From the NCBI GenBank assembly GCA_029245955.1, contig JAQWOH010000048.1, positions 1-64,000 on the forward strand: a DNA stretch of 64,000 nucleotides, read 5' to 3'. Positions 25,857-34,111 of the stretch are shown here, piece after piece (the first letter of the stretch is position 1; every line of letters begins with the position of its first letter). The stretch is from Fuerstiella sp. GTDB taxonomy: Bacteria > Planctomycetota > Planctomycetia > Planctomycetales > Planctomycetaceae. Under the pieces are notes generated by a model that worked only from the letters and a program-made list of their open reading frames with translations, was not told the DNA's origin and did not search any database. Both the position numbers and the translations under genes were made by a program.

Positions 25857-27074
25857 TCACGCGTTGACCCGGGCCAAAGCACCCTGCCCCGCAACTCGGC
25901 CGCTGGCGAAGCAGGCGGTCAGCAGATAGCCACCGGTGGGAGCTTCCCAGTCCAGCATCTCACCCGCACAGAACAGACCAGGGTTTGATTTGATCATCAG
26001 ATTCTCGTTGAGTTCTTCGAAACAAACACCGCCTGCCGTACTGATAGACTCTGCGATCGGACGAGCCGCCACGATGGGAATTGACAGATTCTTGATGGCG
26101 CGTGCCAGCTGAGTCGGTTCATTCAGTGACTCGGCCGCAAACTCTCGTAATACCCCGGTTTGCACTCCTTTGATATTGACCTTGCTCCGCAGATGGCTGG
26201 AAAGCGACCGGGAACCCTGCGGGATGGCCAACCGTTCAACAAGTTTTTCCAGCGTACGGTCGGGAGCCAGATCAAGATTAATGGTGGCAGAACCATGTGC
26301 CGCTATTTCATCACGTATTAGTGCTGATGCGGCGTAGATCACGCTGCCTTCGAGTCCATTCCGGGTGATGACGCAGGAACCCTGTCGTTCAAATGTTGTG
26401 CCGGCTGAGTTCGTAAACTTCAGCACGACGGATTTGAGCGGTTCGCCTGCGTTGCGATCGCGGAAATGATCGCTCCAGTTCACATCAAAGCCGCAGTTTG
26501 ATGGCTGCAGGGCAGCTACGTCGATTCTCTGCTGCTGCAGTAATGGAACCCATATCCCGTCAGAGCCCAGTTTGGGCCAACTGGCTCCACCCAGCGTCAG
26601 GATAACGGCGTCCGGTTGGGTACTGCGCAGCCCGGCAGGCGTTTCAAACAGCAATGAGCCATCCTGATGCCAGCCCTGCCAGCAATGACGCGTTTGAAAG
26701 TTAACGCCGCTGTCTCGAAGTCGCTGAAGCCACTTCTGCAGCAGCGGAAAGGCTTTCATGTCTCTCGGGAAAACTCGCCCGGAAACACCGACAATTGTCT
26801 CGACACCCAGCTCATGACACCATGCCCGTACGTCATCCGGACCAAACGCTTCCAGCAAGGGTTGCACCTTGCCAGACCGCGATCCGTAGCGCGCGACGAA
26901 TGATTCAAATGGTTCGGAATGAGTCAGGTTCATGCCGCCGTTGCCGGCAACCAGAAACTTGCGGCCAATCGATGGTTTGGCTTCATACAGGTCAACGTGG
27001 ATGCCGTGCTGCGACAGCACTTCAGCCGCCATCAGGCCCGCCGGTCCACCCCCGATCACTGCGACTGTTTTCAT
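25857..27074 (-). CDS. HI0933/YhiN-family flavoprotein (NAD(P)/FAD-dependent)
   Basis: The 405-residue cytoplasmic protein begins MKTVAVIGGGPAGLMAAEVL, an FAD-binding Rossmann motif (GGGPAG at 8-13). GRKFLVAGNGGMNLTHS follows, the signature of the HI0933/YhiN family (also called BaiN-like). Further blocks are SGRVFPRDMKAFPLLQKW, LTLGGASWPKLGSDG and the C-terminal TAGGVCFEELNENLMIKSNPGLFCAGEMLDWEAPTGG. Members are predicted oxidoreductases of unclear substrate. Its stop is four bases from the stop of the upstream convergent sulfatase gene, so the two transcripts meet head-on. Confidence 0.85.
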   Translation of the reverse strand: MKTVAVIGGGPAGLMAAEVLSQHGIHVDLYEAKPSIGRKFLVAGNGGMNLTHSEPFESFVARYGSRSGKVQPLLEAFGPDDVRAWCHELGVETIVGVSGRVFPRDMKAFPLLQKWLQRLRDSGVNFQTRHCWQGWHQDGSLLFETPAGLRSTQPDAVILTLGGASWPKLGSDGIWVPLLQQQRIDVAALQPSNCGFDVNWSDHFRDRNAGEPLKSVVLKFTNSAGTTFERQGSCVITRNGLEGSVIYAASALIRDEIAAHGSATINLDLAPDRTLEKLVERLAIPQGSRSLSSHLRSKVNIKGVQTGVLREFAAESLNEPTQLARAIKNLSIPIVAARPIAESISTAGGVCFEELNENLMIKSNPGLFCAGEMLDWEAPTGGYLLTACFASGRVAGQGALARVNA

Positions 27075-27195
27075 GGTGATTCGATTTCACTACGGTGTAA
27101 ACCGGAGTAACAACCGGCTGATGGCCTTAACAACGAACAGTCCGTTATCGACAGCCTCCCTGACCACAGCGGCCCATCGGGGGGACTTTTCGTTT

Positions 27196-27226
27196 AACCG
27201 CGTGTGCAACGTCCCGCGCGGTTTTT
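27196..27226 (+). terminator. Hairpin with T-run in a short intergenic gap
   Basis: AACCGCG (27196-27202) pairs perfectly with CGCGGTT (27217-27223) and is followed by TTT, as in an intrinsic terminator reading to the right. No + gene ends nearby, so it may be a remnant, or it may serve an unannotated transcript. Confidence 0.35.
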
Positions 27227-27280
27227 GGCTCACGGATGCGCGGCCCGCCGGGTACGCAGTTATATGGCAGTGCTTCGCAC

Positions 27281-29155
27281 TTACGGCTGTCCGACGACTC
27301 CCAGTTCAGAGATCGATGCCCACGGACCGCCATTCACCTCCGAAAGAACGCGAATACGGACGAAGCGGCCGTTGACCGGCTCACACAGGACTTCCTGGGG
27401 TTGTCTTGTTTTCCGGAACGTCGTTTTGATCGCCGGGCCGTCAAATTTATCGGGCGACGTCGATACGCTGATTTCGCACTCTTTGATCGCTCCGTTCCAG
27501 CCCCCGTCCTGCCGCGCCAGATATCGGAAACCGCGAACTTCGTATTTTTTTCCCAGATCAATCACCAGTTCGTGCGGATGCGGGAGTGGTTTGGGAGTAA
27601 AGCTGGTGTGCCAGTGAGTCTTCGGGTTGCCATCAAGCACATCGACAGCTTTGTGAGACGCCGTCTGACTGCTGAACCGCAACAGGCGAAAATTCGCGTT
27701 GGGCAACAGACCTTCTTTCGGCAGCACGTTGCCCTGAGATGACCGTTTGGGTTTACCTCCGAACTTCGCCTGTCGATCCCGTTCATGTATGGCACGATCG
27801 AAGAACATGCCTTCAACCGCCGGCGTGTGAGCCTCTGTTGCATAGCCCGTCATCGTCGCCAGGACTTCACGTTTTTCGGCCGCCAGATCCCTGGTCTCAC
27901 TGACATCATTTTCCAGGTTGTACAATTCCCACGCCTTGCCCCGCGGCTGAATGGCTTTCCAGTCGCCCATGCGAACAGCCGTCTGTCCGCCAATTTCCCA
28001 GTACAGGTACTGGTGCTGTTCCTGTTTACGCCCAGCAGCTGATTCGCCCAGCAGTTCAGGAACGATTGAGATACCGTCACTGTCCGCTGGCGTTCTTGCG
28101 CCGCACAATTCAGCGACTGTCGGCATGAAGTCCGGAAAATACCACAACAAATCGCTGACCTGCCCGGGAGCGATCCTGCCGGGCCAGCGAACCATCATCG
28201 GGATTCGCAGACCGCCTTCGTAAAGCTGTCCCTTGCGGCCACGGAACTCAATGCCGGTGTCCGGGTGTTTGTTCGCGCCGTGAAAACCACGAGGATGTTC
28301 TTTGCTGCTGAAGTAATCGTTACCACCGTTGTCGCCACAGAAGAAGACAATCGTGTTTTCCTCCAGATCCAGTGCGCGCAACAGATCCAGAACTTCGCCG
28401 ACCTGTCGATCAACCATCGTCACCATGGCCGCGTATCGTTTGGCCTGTTCTGGCCAGTCTTTATCTTTGTAGATTTGCCATGCAGGATCAGAATCAGGAA
28501 TGTCAAAGATGCCGTGGGGTGGCGTGATCGGCATGTAGCAGAAGAACGGCCGGGCCCTGTTGTCTCGAATGAATTTTTTCGCTGCGTTATGAATTTCATA
28601 CTGCGAGTAAGTTTCCCCATCGCTGGCACCGTGATTGTTCTTCAGCGGCACTTCTTCACTGTTGCGGACCAGGTAGGGTGGATAATAGGTGTGTGCGTGA
28701 ACCTGATCGTAGTATCCGAAGAACGTGTCAAAGCCGTGTTTTTCCGGTACACCCGTCGAACCACGTCCGCCGCAGCCCCATTTCCCGAAACCGCCGGTTG
28801 CATAACCAACGTCCTTCAGCATCGATGCGACAGTCGCTTCATCAGCCCGCAGTGGCGTACCTCCACCATTGACGCGAACAGACGTGTGTCCGCTGTGCTT
28901 GCCGGTCATCAGGCAGCATCGAGTCGGAGCACAAACAGCAGAACCGGCCAGGGCTTGTGTGAATCGAATACCTTCGGCAGACATCGCGTCGATGCGCGGA
29001 GTCCTGATATTCGGATTACCCATGCATGAAAGTTCGTAGTAGCCCAGCTCGTCCGCCATGATGTACACGACGTTGGTCGGATCAGCAGACGCTGCAGTCG
29101 GCCCTCGAAACGATGCGGTCGTGACAGCAAGAACAAGCAGAATGGTACGAAACAT
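27281..29155 (-). CDS. Secreted sulfatase with C-terminal F5/8 type C (discoidin) domain
   Basis: The frame is open from 29257 but Met at 29155 begins a clean signal peptide (MFRTILLVLAVTTASFRGPTAASA), giving 624 residues. NVVYIMADELGYYELSCMG and C75-APTR (formylglycine site) define a type I sulfatase, with GGFGKWGCGG, IVFFCGDNGG and YEGGLRIPMMVRWPG. The last 130 residues (VDVLDGNPKTHWHTSF, LVIDLGKKYEVRGFRYLARQDG, GRFVRIRVLSEVNGG) form a discoidin/CBM32-like domain that normally binds glycans. A fused binding domain suggests action on an insoluble or large polymer. Confidence 0.88.
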   Translation of the reverse strand: MFRTILLVLAVTTASFRGPTAASADPTNVVYIMADELGYYELSCMGNPNIRTPRIDAMSAEGIRFTQALAGSAVCAPTRCCLMTGKHSGHTSVRVNGGGTPLRADEATVASMLKDVGYATGGFGKWGCGGRGSTGVPEKHGFDTFFGYYDQVHAHTYYPPYLVRNSEEVPLKNNHGASDGETYSQYEIHNAAKKFIRDNRARPFFCYMPITPPHGIFDIPDSDPAWQIYKDKDWPEQAKRYAAMVTMVDRQVGEVLDLLRALDLEENTIVFFCGDNGGNDYFSSKEHPRGFHGANKHPDTGIEFRGRKGQLYEGGLRIPMMVRWPGRIAPGQVSDLLWYFPDFMPTVAELCGARTPADSDGISIVPELLGESAAGRKQEQHQYLYWEIGGQTAVRMGDWKAIQPRGKAWELYNLENDVSETRDLAAEKREVLATMTGYATEAHTPAVEGMFFDRAIHERDRQAKFGGKPKRSSQGNVLPKEGLLPNANFRLLRFSSQTASHKAVDVLDGNPKTHWHTSFTPKPLPHPHELVIDLGKKYEVRGFRYLARQDGGWNGAIKECEISVSTSPDKFDGPAIKTTFRKTRQPQEVLCEPVNGRFVRIRVLSEVNGGPWASISELGVVGQP

Positions 29156-29257
29156 GGCACAGACCCTGAGCAAACAATTGAAATTAACCGGACGCGGCTG
29201 AACACACAGTTCAAACATCCTGCCGATGTTACCGGCCGTCCCACGCAGGCTCAACAC

Positions 29258-30715
29258 TCAGATGTAATACTCGATGACATCGGCTTCCGGCACCGCCGCC
29301 GGTTCACGCCGCAGAAGAACTTCGGCCACCCGCATCGCCTGGCCTCGCAGTTCGGGAACAGCGGTAGTTTCCCACAGGCTGCCTTTAAGCAGCGGCCCGA
29401 TTGCGTAGAGACCGGACGAGGTGTTGCCGTCCTTATCAATCACCGCAAAGTCGTCACCAACCTGGATGCCCAGATCAAGTTCATCGCTGTTGGCGATTCC
29501 CGTGGACAGCAGATTATCAAACAGCGGCAGCCCGATCTGCGAGAAACGTGACTGCGGCCCCGTACAGTTGATGACCAGATCACCGGACTGAATCAGCTCT
29601 GTTCCGTCGCCGCTGCGCAACACAACGTCAATCTGTTGTTCGTCGGGAACCATGCTCTCAATGGTCCCGGCTACGACCTTTAATCTGCCCGCATCAAGAG
29701 CATCCGTAACCTTGTTATGAATCGACACGGCAATTCGGTGGCGCGTAACGTTCCATGCTGCAGCATCATGTTTCAGGAATTCTTTCTTGTCCTCTGTGGA
29801 AAGATTGCGCCACAGTCGCTGCGTGTGTGGTCGGAGCTTGTCGATAGCAATCGCCGAATTCTGACTCATCTGCTTCAGACGTTCGCAATGCTGTTGCACA
29901 ATCGTCCGCAAACCGGACAAGCCCAGTGAATCGGCGTCGGCAGGAAGATAGTCCTCATATGCGATACCTCGAAAGCGAGATTTTGGCAGCATTCCGTGAC
30001 GCGACACGGCGACAATTTGTCCATCCCAGCCGATTTCCGCCAGAGTCAGAACAATATCCACCATAGTCAGGCCGGCGCCCAGCAGCACGACTTTGCCACC
30101 GGGAGGCGGCAGTCGGCTGAGCCAGTCATCCCACGGGTCCGATCGGTAGCGAGGATCGTGTCGCAATGGTGAGGTCGCCGGAAACGACCCCGGCGGCTGG
30201 TTGCCGGTGGCCAGCACCACCTGTTCCGCATCGACAGCAGTTCCGCATCGACAGCAGTTCCGTCCTTCAACAGCAGTTCCGTCCTTCAACAGCACTGACA
30301 GACCGCTGTCGCTGGCCGCGATGTCAACGGCCTCGTCATCGATCGATGACACCGTGACCTGACAACGTGCGTCAATAGGATGCAGACATGTTTCCAGCAA
30401 ACCTCGGACGTAATCGCCATAGACCCGCCGCGGTGCAAACATCTCACGCAGTTCCACATCCGGAACGCTTCTGAAGTCGTGACGCGATCGAAGCCAGTCA
30501 ACAAAATGCGACGGCATGTCGGGCAGCGCCGACATATTCCTGGCAGCAACGTTCAGCAGATGCTCAGCGCGCGTGGTCCCGTAAGCCGTGCCTCTTCCCA
30601 GCGGCCGTCCGGAATTAATGATGGCCACTCGGACGGGATGATCACTCAAGCGGACCAGATTCACGGCCGCCATAGTACCGGAGAATCCTCCACCAACGAT
30701 CGCAATCGTAGTCAT
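29258..30715 (-). CDS. FAD/NAD(P)-binding oxidoreductase with a duplicated internal segment
   Basis: MTTIAIVGGGFSGTMAAVNL at the N-terminus is an FAD-binding motif, and the start is set at ATG 30715 because the ten upstream residues precede the nucleotide-binding strand. LGRGTAYGTTRAEHLLNVAARNMSALPD, VVLLGAGLTMVDIVLTL and LVINCTGPQSRFSQ are typical of the FAD_NAD_binding_9 (HpnW-like) flavoproteins. The 485-residue product contains a 12-residue insertion (EGRNCCRCGTAV at about 150-161) made by two adjacent tandem duplications at 30224-30295 that together keep the frame. Substrate unknown; possibly monooxygenase-like. The insertion lies between dinucleotide-binding regions and could harm or spare function. 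Confidence 0.75.
   Translation of the reverse strand: MTTIAIVGGGFSGTMAAVNLVRLSDHPVRVAIINSGRPLGRGTAYGTTRAEHLLNVAARNMSALPDMPSHFVDWLRSRHDFRSVPDVELREMFAPRRVYGDYVRGLLETCLHPIDARCQVTVSSIDDEAVDIAASDSGLSVLLKDGTAVEGRNCCRCGTAVDAEQVVLATGNQPPGSFPATSPLRHDPRYRSDPWDDWLSRLPPPGGKVVLLGAGLTMVDIVLTLAEIGWDGQIVAVSRHGMLPKSRFRGIAYEDYLPADADSLGLSGLRTIVQQHCERLKQMSQNSAIAIDKLRPHTQRLWRNLSTEDKKEFLKHDAAAWNVTRHRIAVSIHNKVTDALDAGRLKVVAGTIESMVPDEQQIDVVLRSGDGTELIQSGDLVINCTGPQSRFSQIGLPLFDNLLSTGIANSDELDLGIQVGDDFAVIDKDGNTSSGLYAIGPLLKGSLWETTAVPELRGQAMRVAEVLLRREPAAVPEADVIEYYI
30224..30295. repeat. Two adjacent tandem duplications, 17 bp x2 and 19 bp x2
   Basis: TTCCGCATCGACAGCAG occurs at 30224-30240 and again at 30241-30257. TTCCGTCCTTCAACAGCAG occurs at 30258-30276 and again, with one final difference, at 30277-30295. 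All four units share TTCCG at the start and ACAGCA at the end. The extra 17 and 19 bases sum to 36, exactly 12 codons of the flavoprotein on -. Confidence 0.95.
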
Positions 30716-31034
30716 GAGTAACCTCTTCTGTGGGATTGCTGCCACAAACGGCGCTGCCGATCGAGTCGCTACTGGTATCTATTTCATCTCTGTTTTTTTT
30801 GCTGTCAGGGCTTAACGATATTCCGACATTCGATGGTATGCAGGCCTGACAGGATGCCACAGACAGGCAGATCGCTGCTCTTCGCGGGAACCGGCAATTT
30901 GAAAAGAAATATCAGCCACGTTGGGATCAGTTCTGTTTTCTGCGACAATGCTGTCACCGAATGCACTCAGAACAGCGGCTCAAACAGCATTGATTGCCTC
31001 ACACACCGGGCACACACGTCCCACAGGCTGAACC
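30716..31034. promoter_or_regulatory. Divergent intergenic region between flavoprotein and sulfatase
   Basis: These 319 bases separate the start of the - flavoprotein gene (30715) from the start of the + sulfatase gene (31035) and so must hold promoters for both. No consensus -35/-10 pair, riboswitch or operator stands out. A run of eight T at about 30793-30800 is the most notable low-complexity feature. Confidence 0.4.
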
Positions 31035-32573
31035 ATGAAACAGATCCTATTTGCAATTAACGTGCTGCTTCTGAGTACTGTCAATACATCGATTACGAAC
31101 GCCGCAGCGCCGGCGCAGCCCAACATTGTTGTCTTTCTGGTGGACGACATGGGCGTGATGGACACGTCAGTACCGTTTCTGGCGGACGCCGCAGGACGAC
31201 CGAAACGGTATCCGCTGAACGATTACTACCGTACGCCCAACATGCAGCGGCTGGCAGCGCAGGGCATCCGCTTCAACAATTTCTATGCCATGAGCGTTTG
31301 CTCACCGACGCGCATATCCATTATGACCGGCCAGAATGCAGCGCGGCATCATGCGACCAACTGGATCAATCCTCGCAGCAACAACCGCGGACCGCAGGGA
31401 CCTCCGGACTGGAACTGGAAAGGCCTGAATAATGACAGCCTGACATTGCCAGGTCTGCTGCGGGACGCCGGCTATCGCACCATTCATGTTGGCAAGGCAC
31501 ATTTCGGGCCGGACGATTCGCCGGGCTCTGAACCTCTGAACCTGGGTTTCAGCGTCAATGTGGGCGGCGCTTCTTTCGGAGCACCTGGCAGCTATTACGG
31601 GAATGAGAATTACGGTCTCGGGACAAAACGAGAACACCATGCCGTGCCGCACCTGAAGAAGTATCACGGCACAGAGACTTTTCTGACCGAAGCCCTGACG
31701 ATCGAAGCGAAACAACGACTGACGGAGACGGTTAAGGCCGATCAACCATTTTATCTGTACATGTCTCACTACGCCGTGCACGCTCCCTTTCACTCGGACC
31801 CGCGTTTTGCGGACAACTACGCTGACTCCGGCAAGTCAAAGAACGCTCAGGCGTTTGCGACTTTGATTGAAGGGATGGACAAATCGCTGGGGGACATTCT
31901 GGATCATCTGGATGAACTGGGCGTTGCCGAAAACACACTCATTTTCTTCCTGGGTGACAATGGCTCTGACGCCCCACTCGGACATCAGCACGAAGTCGCG
32001 TGTGCGGCTCCGCTGCGAGGCAAGAAGGGAGCCCACTACGAAGGCGGTATGCGAGTGCCATTCATCGCCGCATGGGCCAAACCCTGGGCCACCAATGTTC
32101 ACCAGCGGAAGCTGTCCATCCCGGCCGGATCAATTAACTCGCAGCTGGGCGCCGTCCAGGACATGTTCCCGACCATCACCGATATCGTGGGAACAGAGTC
32201 GGCGACGAATCACAAGGTTGACGGTTTCAGTCTGAAGAAATTGTTGACGGGAACGGAAGATTCGTCTCGCGAAGAAAAATTCCTGATGCACTATCCGCAC
32301 GCACCGCACCGCAGCAACTATTTCTCCAGTTATCGCAACGGAGACTGGAAGATCATTTACCACTACTTCCCGTCCAAAGTTTCTGATGGCTCTCACTACC
32401 AGCTCTACAACCTTGCACGGGACCCTTTCGAATCCACCAACCTTGCCTCAGAAAAACCAGACCGGCTGAGCAGCATGATGCGGGAATTAACCGCGAGTCT
32501 TGAACAGCACGACGCTCAGTACCCCGTCACAGCGAAGAACGGTTCCACACCCGCGCAGCCAGTTCTGCCGTAA
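31035..32573 (+). CDS. Secreted sulfatase (formylglycine motif CSPTR)
   Basis: The 512-residue protein has a signal peptide (MKQILFAINVLLLSTVNTSITNAAA), NIVVFLVDDMGVMDTSVPFL for the metal site and C89-SPTR as formylglycine site, the commonest arylsulfatase form. An insertion between the metal site and the signature (DAAGRPKRYPLNDYYRTPNMQRL) and the block HHATNWINPRSNNRG mark a planctomycete subfamily. IFFLGDNGSDAPLG, GKKGAHYEGGMRVPFIAAW and QLYNLARDPFESTNLA complete the domain. It is divergent from the flavoprotein gene and followed 160 bases later by a cell-wall gene. Confidence 0.9.
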   Translation: MKQILFAINVLLLSTVNTSITNAAAPAQPNIVVFLVDDMGVMDTSVPFLADAAGRPKRYPLNDYYRTPNMQRLAAQGIRFNNFYAMSVCSPTRISIMTGQNAARHHATNWINPRSNNRGPQGPPDWNWKGLNNDSLTLPGLLRDAGYRTIHVGKAHFGPDDSPGSEPLNLGFSVNVGGASFGAPGSYYGNENYGLGTKREHHAVPHLKKYHGTETFLTEALTIEAKQRLTETVKADQPFYLYMSHYAVHAPFHSDPRFADNYADSGKSKNAQAFATLIEGMDKSLGDILDHLDELGVAENTLIFFLGDNGSDAPLGHQHEVACAAPLRGKKGAHYEGGMRVPFIAAWAKPWATNVHQRKLSIPAGSINSQLGAVQDMFPTITDIVGTESATNHKVDGFSLKKLLTGTEDSSREEKFLMHYPHAPHRSNYFSSYRNGDWKIIYHYFPSKVSDGSHYQLYNLARDPFESTNLASEKPDRLSSMMRELTASLEQHDAQYPVTAKNGSTPAQPVLP

Positions 32574-32733
32574 CATAATATACTGGCGCAGGTGACTCTT
32601 ACTGGTCGACACTCTGCGTGACGATGTATTCACCAGCCGTACGTCTCGCTCGGACTCTGGCACTCCTCGTACGATCGGCAGAGAATAGAGGTGCGTGGTT
32701 CCGGCTCACTAATCGCCCGAAAATACTCCATTC

Positions 32734-33837
32734 GTGATTCATTGGCTTCGCAACGTCCCATATGCCATTCTGGCCGCCTGCATGCTGATCTCTGTGATTG
32801 GTCTGTCTGGTTTGCAGCGAGCGGACGAACTCTATGGGACCTCCCGTCTGTTTGAACGCCAGTTAATCTGGATCGGCATGGCATGGCCAGCAATGCTGGC
32901 CGTTACCGTGTTTTCATATCGACCGTTACGACATCTGAGCCCGTGGCTCTATGCTGGCAGCCTGTTGCTGTTAATCATGGTGCTGTTCATGCCGCCGATC
33001 AACGGTTCACGACGCTGGATCCCGCTGGGGCTGTTCGACTTCCAGCCCAGTGAACCCGCGCGACTGGCCTTTATCCTGGCACTGGCGCACTACCTGATGC
33101 ACCGCGATTCACAGAAGACTGTGCGCGGACTATTGCCGCCGTTTGTCATAACAATGCTGCCACTACTGTTGATTCTGCGTGAACCGGATCTGGGAACTGC
33201 CATGCTGTTCCTGCCGATTCTGTATACAATGCTGTTTGTCGCCGGAGCCCGTCCCGCCCATCTGCTGGTGGCGGCTTTGATCGGCCTTGCGATGCTGCCG
33301 GTGATGTGGCAGCAGATGAGCCGTGAACAGAAATCCCGAGTGGTGATGGTCTTTAGTCAAAAGGATGGGGGCCCTGCACCGACCGGAGATGGGTTTCACC
33401 TGCATCAGTCAAAGCAGGTATTCGCGCTGGGGGGCCTGGGAGGCAGCATCACTCATGACGAACCGGTTATCGACGACCCGTCCGCCTATATACTTTACGC
33501 GGCCAGAACCGATTTCATTATTTCGGTCATCGGCGAGCGCTACGGGATAGCCGGTGCTGCTGTTCTGTTGCTGTTGTATGGAGTGATCGTCGTGCGAGGA
33601 CTGGCAATTGCCAAACGAACCAAGGAGCCCTTCGGGCGACTCGCGGCCGTAGGTATCGTGACAATGATTGCCACGCAGGCACTGATCAACGCCGGTATGA
33701 CCGTCGGTCTGATGCCGATCACCGGCATCACACTGCCCATGTGCAGCTATGGCGGATCCAGCCTGCTTTCAACGTGTATTGCGATGGGACTGCTGATGAA
33801 CATTTCTATGCATCCGGGCTACGAAGTTGCCGGATAG
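32734..33837 (+). CDS. RodA/FtsW/SpoVE-type SEDS membrane protein
   Basis: GTG start; 367 residues with about nine to ten hydrophobic helices. Diagnostic blocks are GSRRWIPLGLFDFQPSEPARLA, HQSKQVFALGGLGG, TDFIISVIGERYGIAGA and, near the end, MPITGITLPMCSYGGSSLL, which identify the SEDS peptidoglycan glycosyltransferase family. RodA acts in elongation and FtsW in septation; the length and the GITLPMCSYGG block do not separate them. The family normally pairs with a class B penicillin-binding protein, which is not in this window. Planctomycetes lack FtsZ, so the partner and role are of interest. The downstream zinc-ribbon gene starts 34 bases later. Confidence 0.85.
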   Translation: MIHWLRNVPYAILAACMLISVIGLSGLQRADELYGTSRLFERQLIWIGMAWPAMLAVTVFSYRPLRHLSPWLYAGSLLLLIMVLFMPPINGSRRWIPLGLFDFQPSEPARLAFILALAHYLMHRDSQKTVRGLLPPFVITMLPLLLILREPDLGTAMLFLPILYTMLFVAGARPAHLLVAALIGLAMLPVMWQQMSREQKSRVVMVFSQKDGGPAPTGDGFHLHQSKQVFALGGLGGSITHDEPVIDDPSAYILYAARTDFIISVIGERYGIAGAAVLLLLYGVIVVRGLAIAKRTKEPFGRLAAVGIVTMIATQALINAGMTVGLMPITGITLPMCSYGGSSLLSTCIAMGLLMNISMHPGYEVAG

Positions 33838-33871
33838 ACACCACTCTGACCGGTTAAGAGAAACGACTCCC

Positions 33872-34072
33872 ATGACCTGCAACGGCGCAAACACAGACGG
33901 TGCAGATTCGAACGCGCAAGGAGACTCTGACGAGTCTAATCTGCCGGGAAGTCCCGACACAAACACGCCGCCCGCAATAATCATTGGCTGGACCTGTCCA
34001 AAATGCGACACCGACATCGAACTGCATCGCGACGTTTGCTGGAATTGTCTCTACAATCCAAACGCCTGCTGA
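33872..34072 (+). CDS. Small zinc-ribbon protein
   Basis: A 66-residue protein beginning MTCNGANTDGADS, with an acidic low-complexity N-terminal half and a C-terminal zinc ribbon. The four cysteines CPKC and CWNC are 16 residues apart (WTCPKCDTDIELHRDVCWNCLYN), consistent with a single zinc site. TTG 33827 lies upstream in frame inside the SEDS gene and is not preferred. Function unknown; such small ribbons may bind nucleic acids or proteins. It sits between a SEDS gene and a large secreted cytochrome, likely co-transcribed. Confidence 0.65.
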   Translation: MTCNGANTDGADSNAQGDSDESNLPGSPDTNTPPAIIIGWTCPKCDTDIELHRDVCWNCLYNPNAC

Positions 34073-34111
34073 AGCTTCTTCCCAACCACCTGTTCCTGCC
34101 GGTCTCTCGCC

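Noticed and set aside
30224-30295. CRISPR-like or regulatory repeat array
   Set aside because: Units are adjacent without spacers, lie inside a coding region and are explained by two small tandem duplications.
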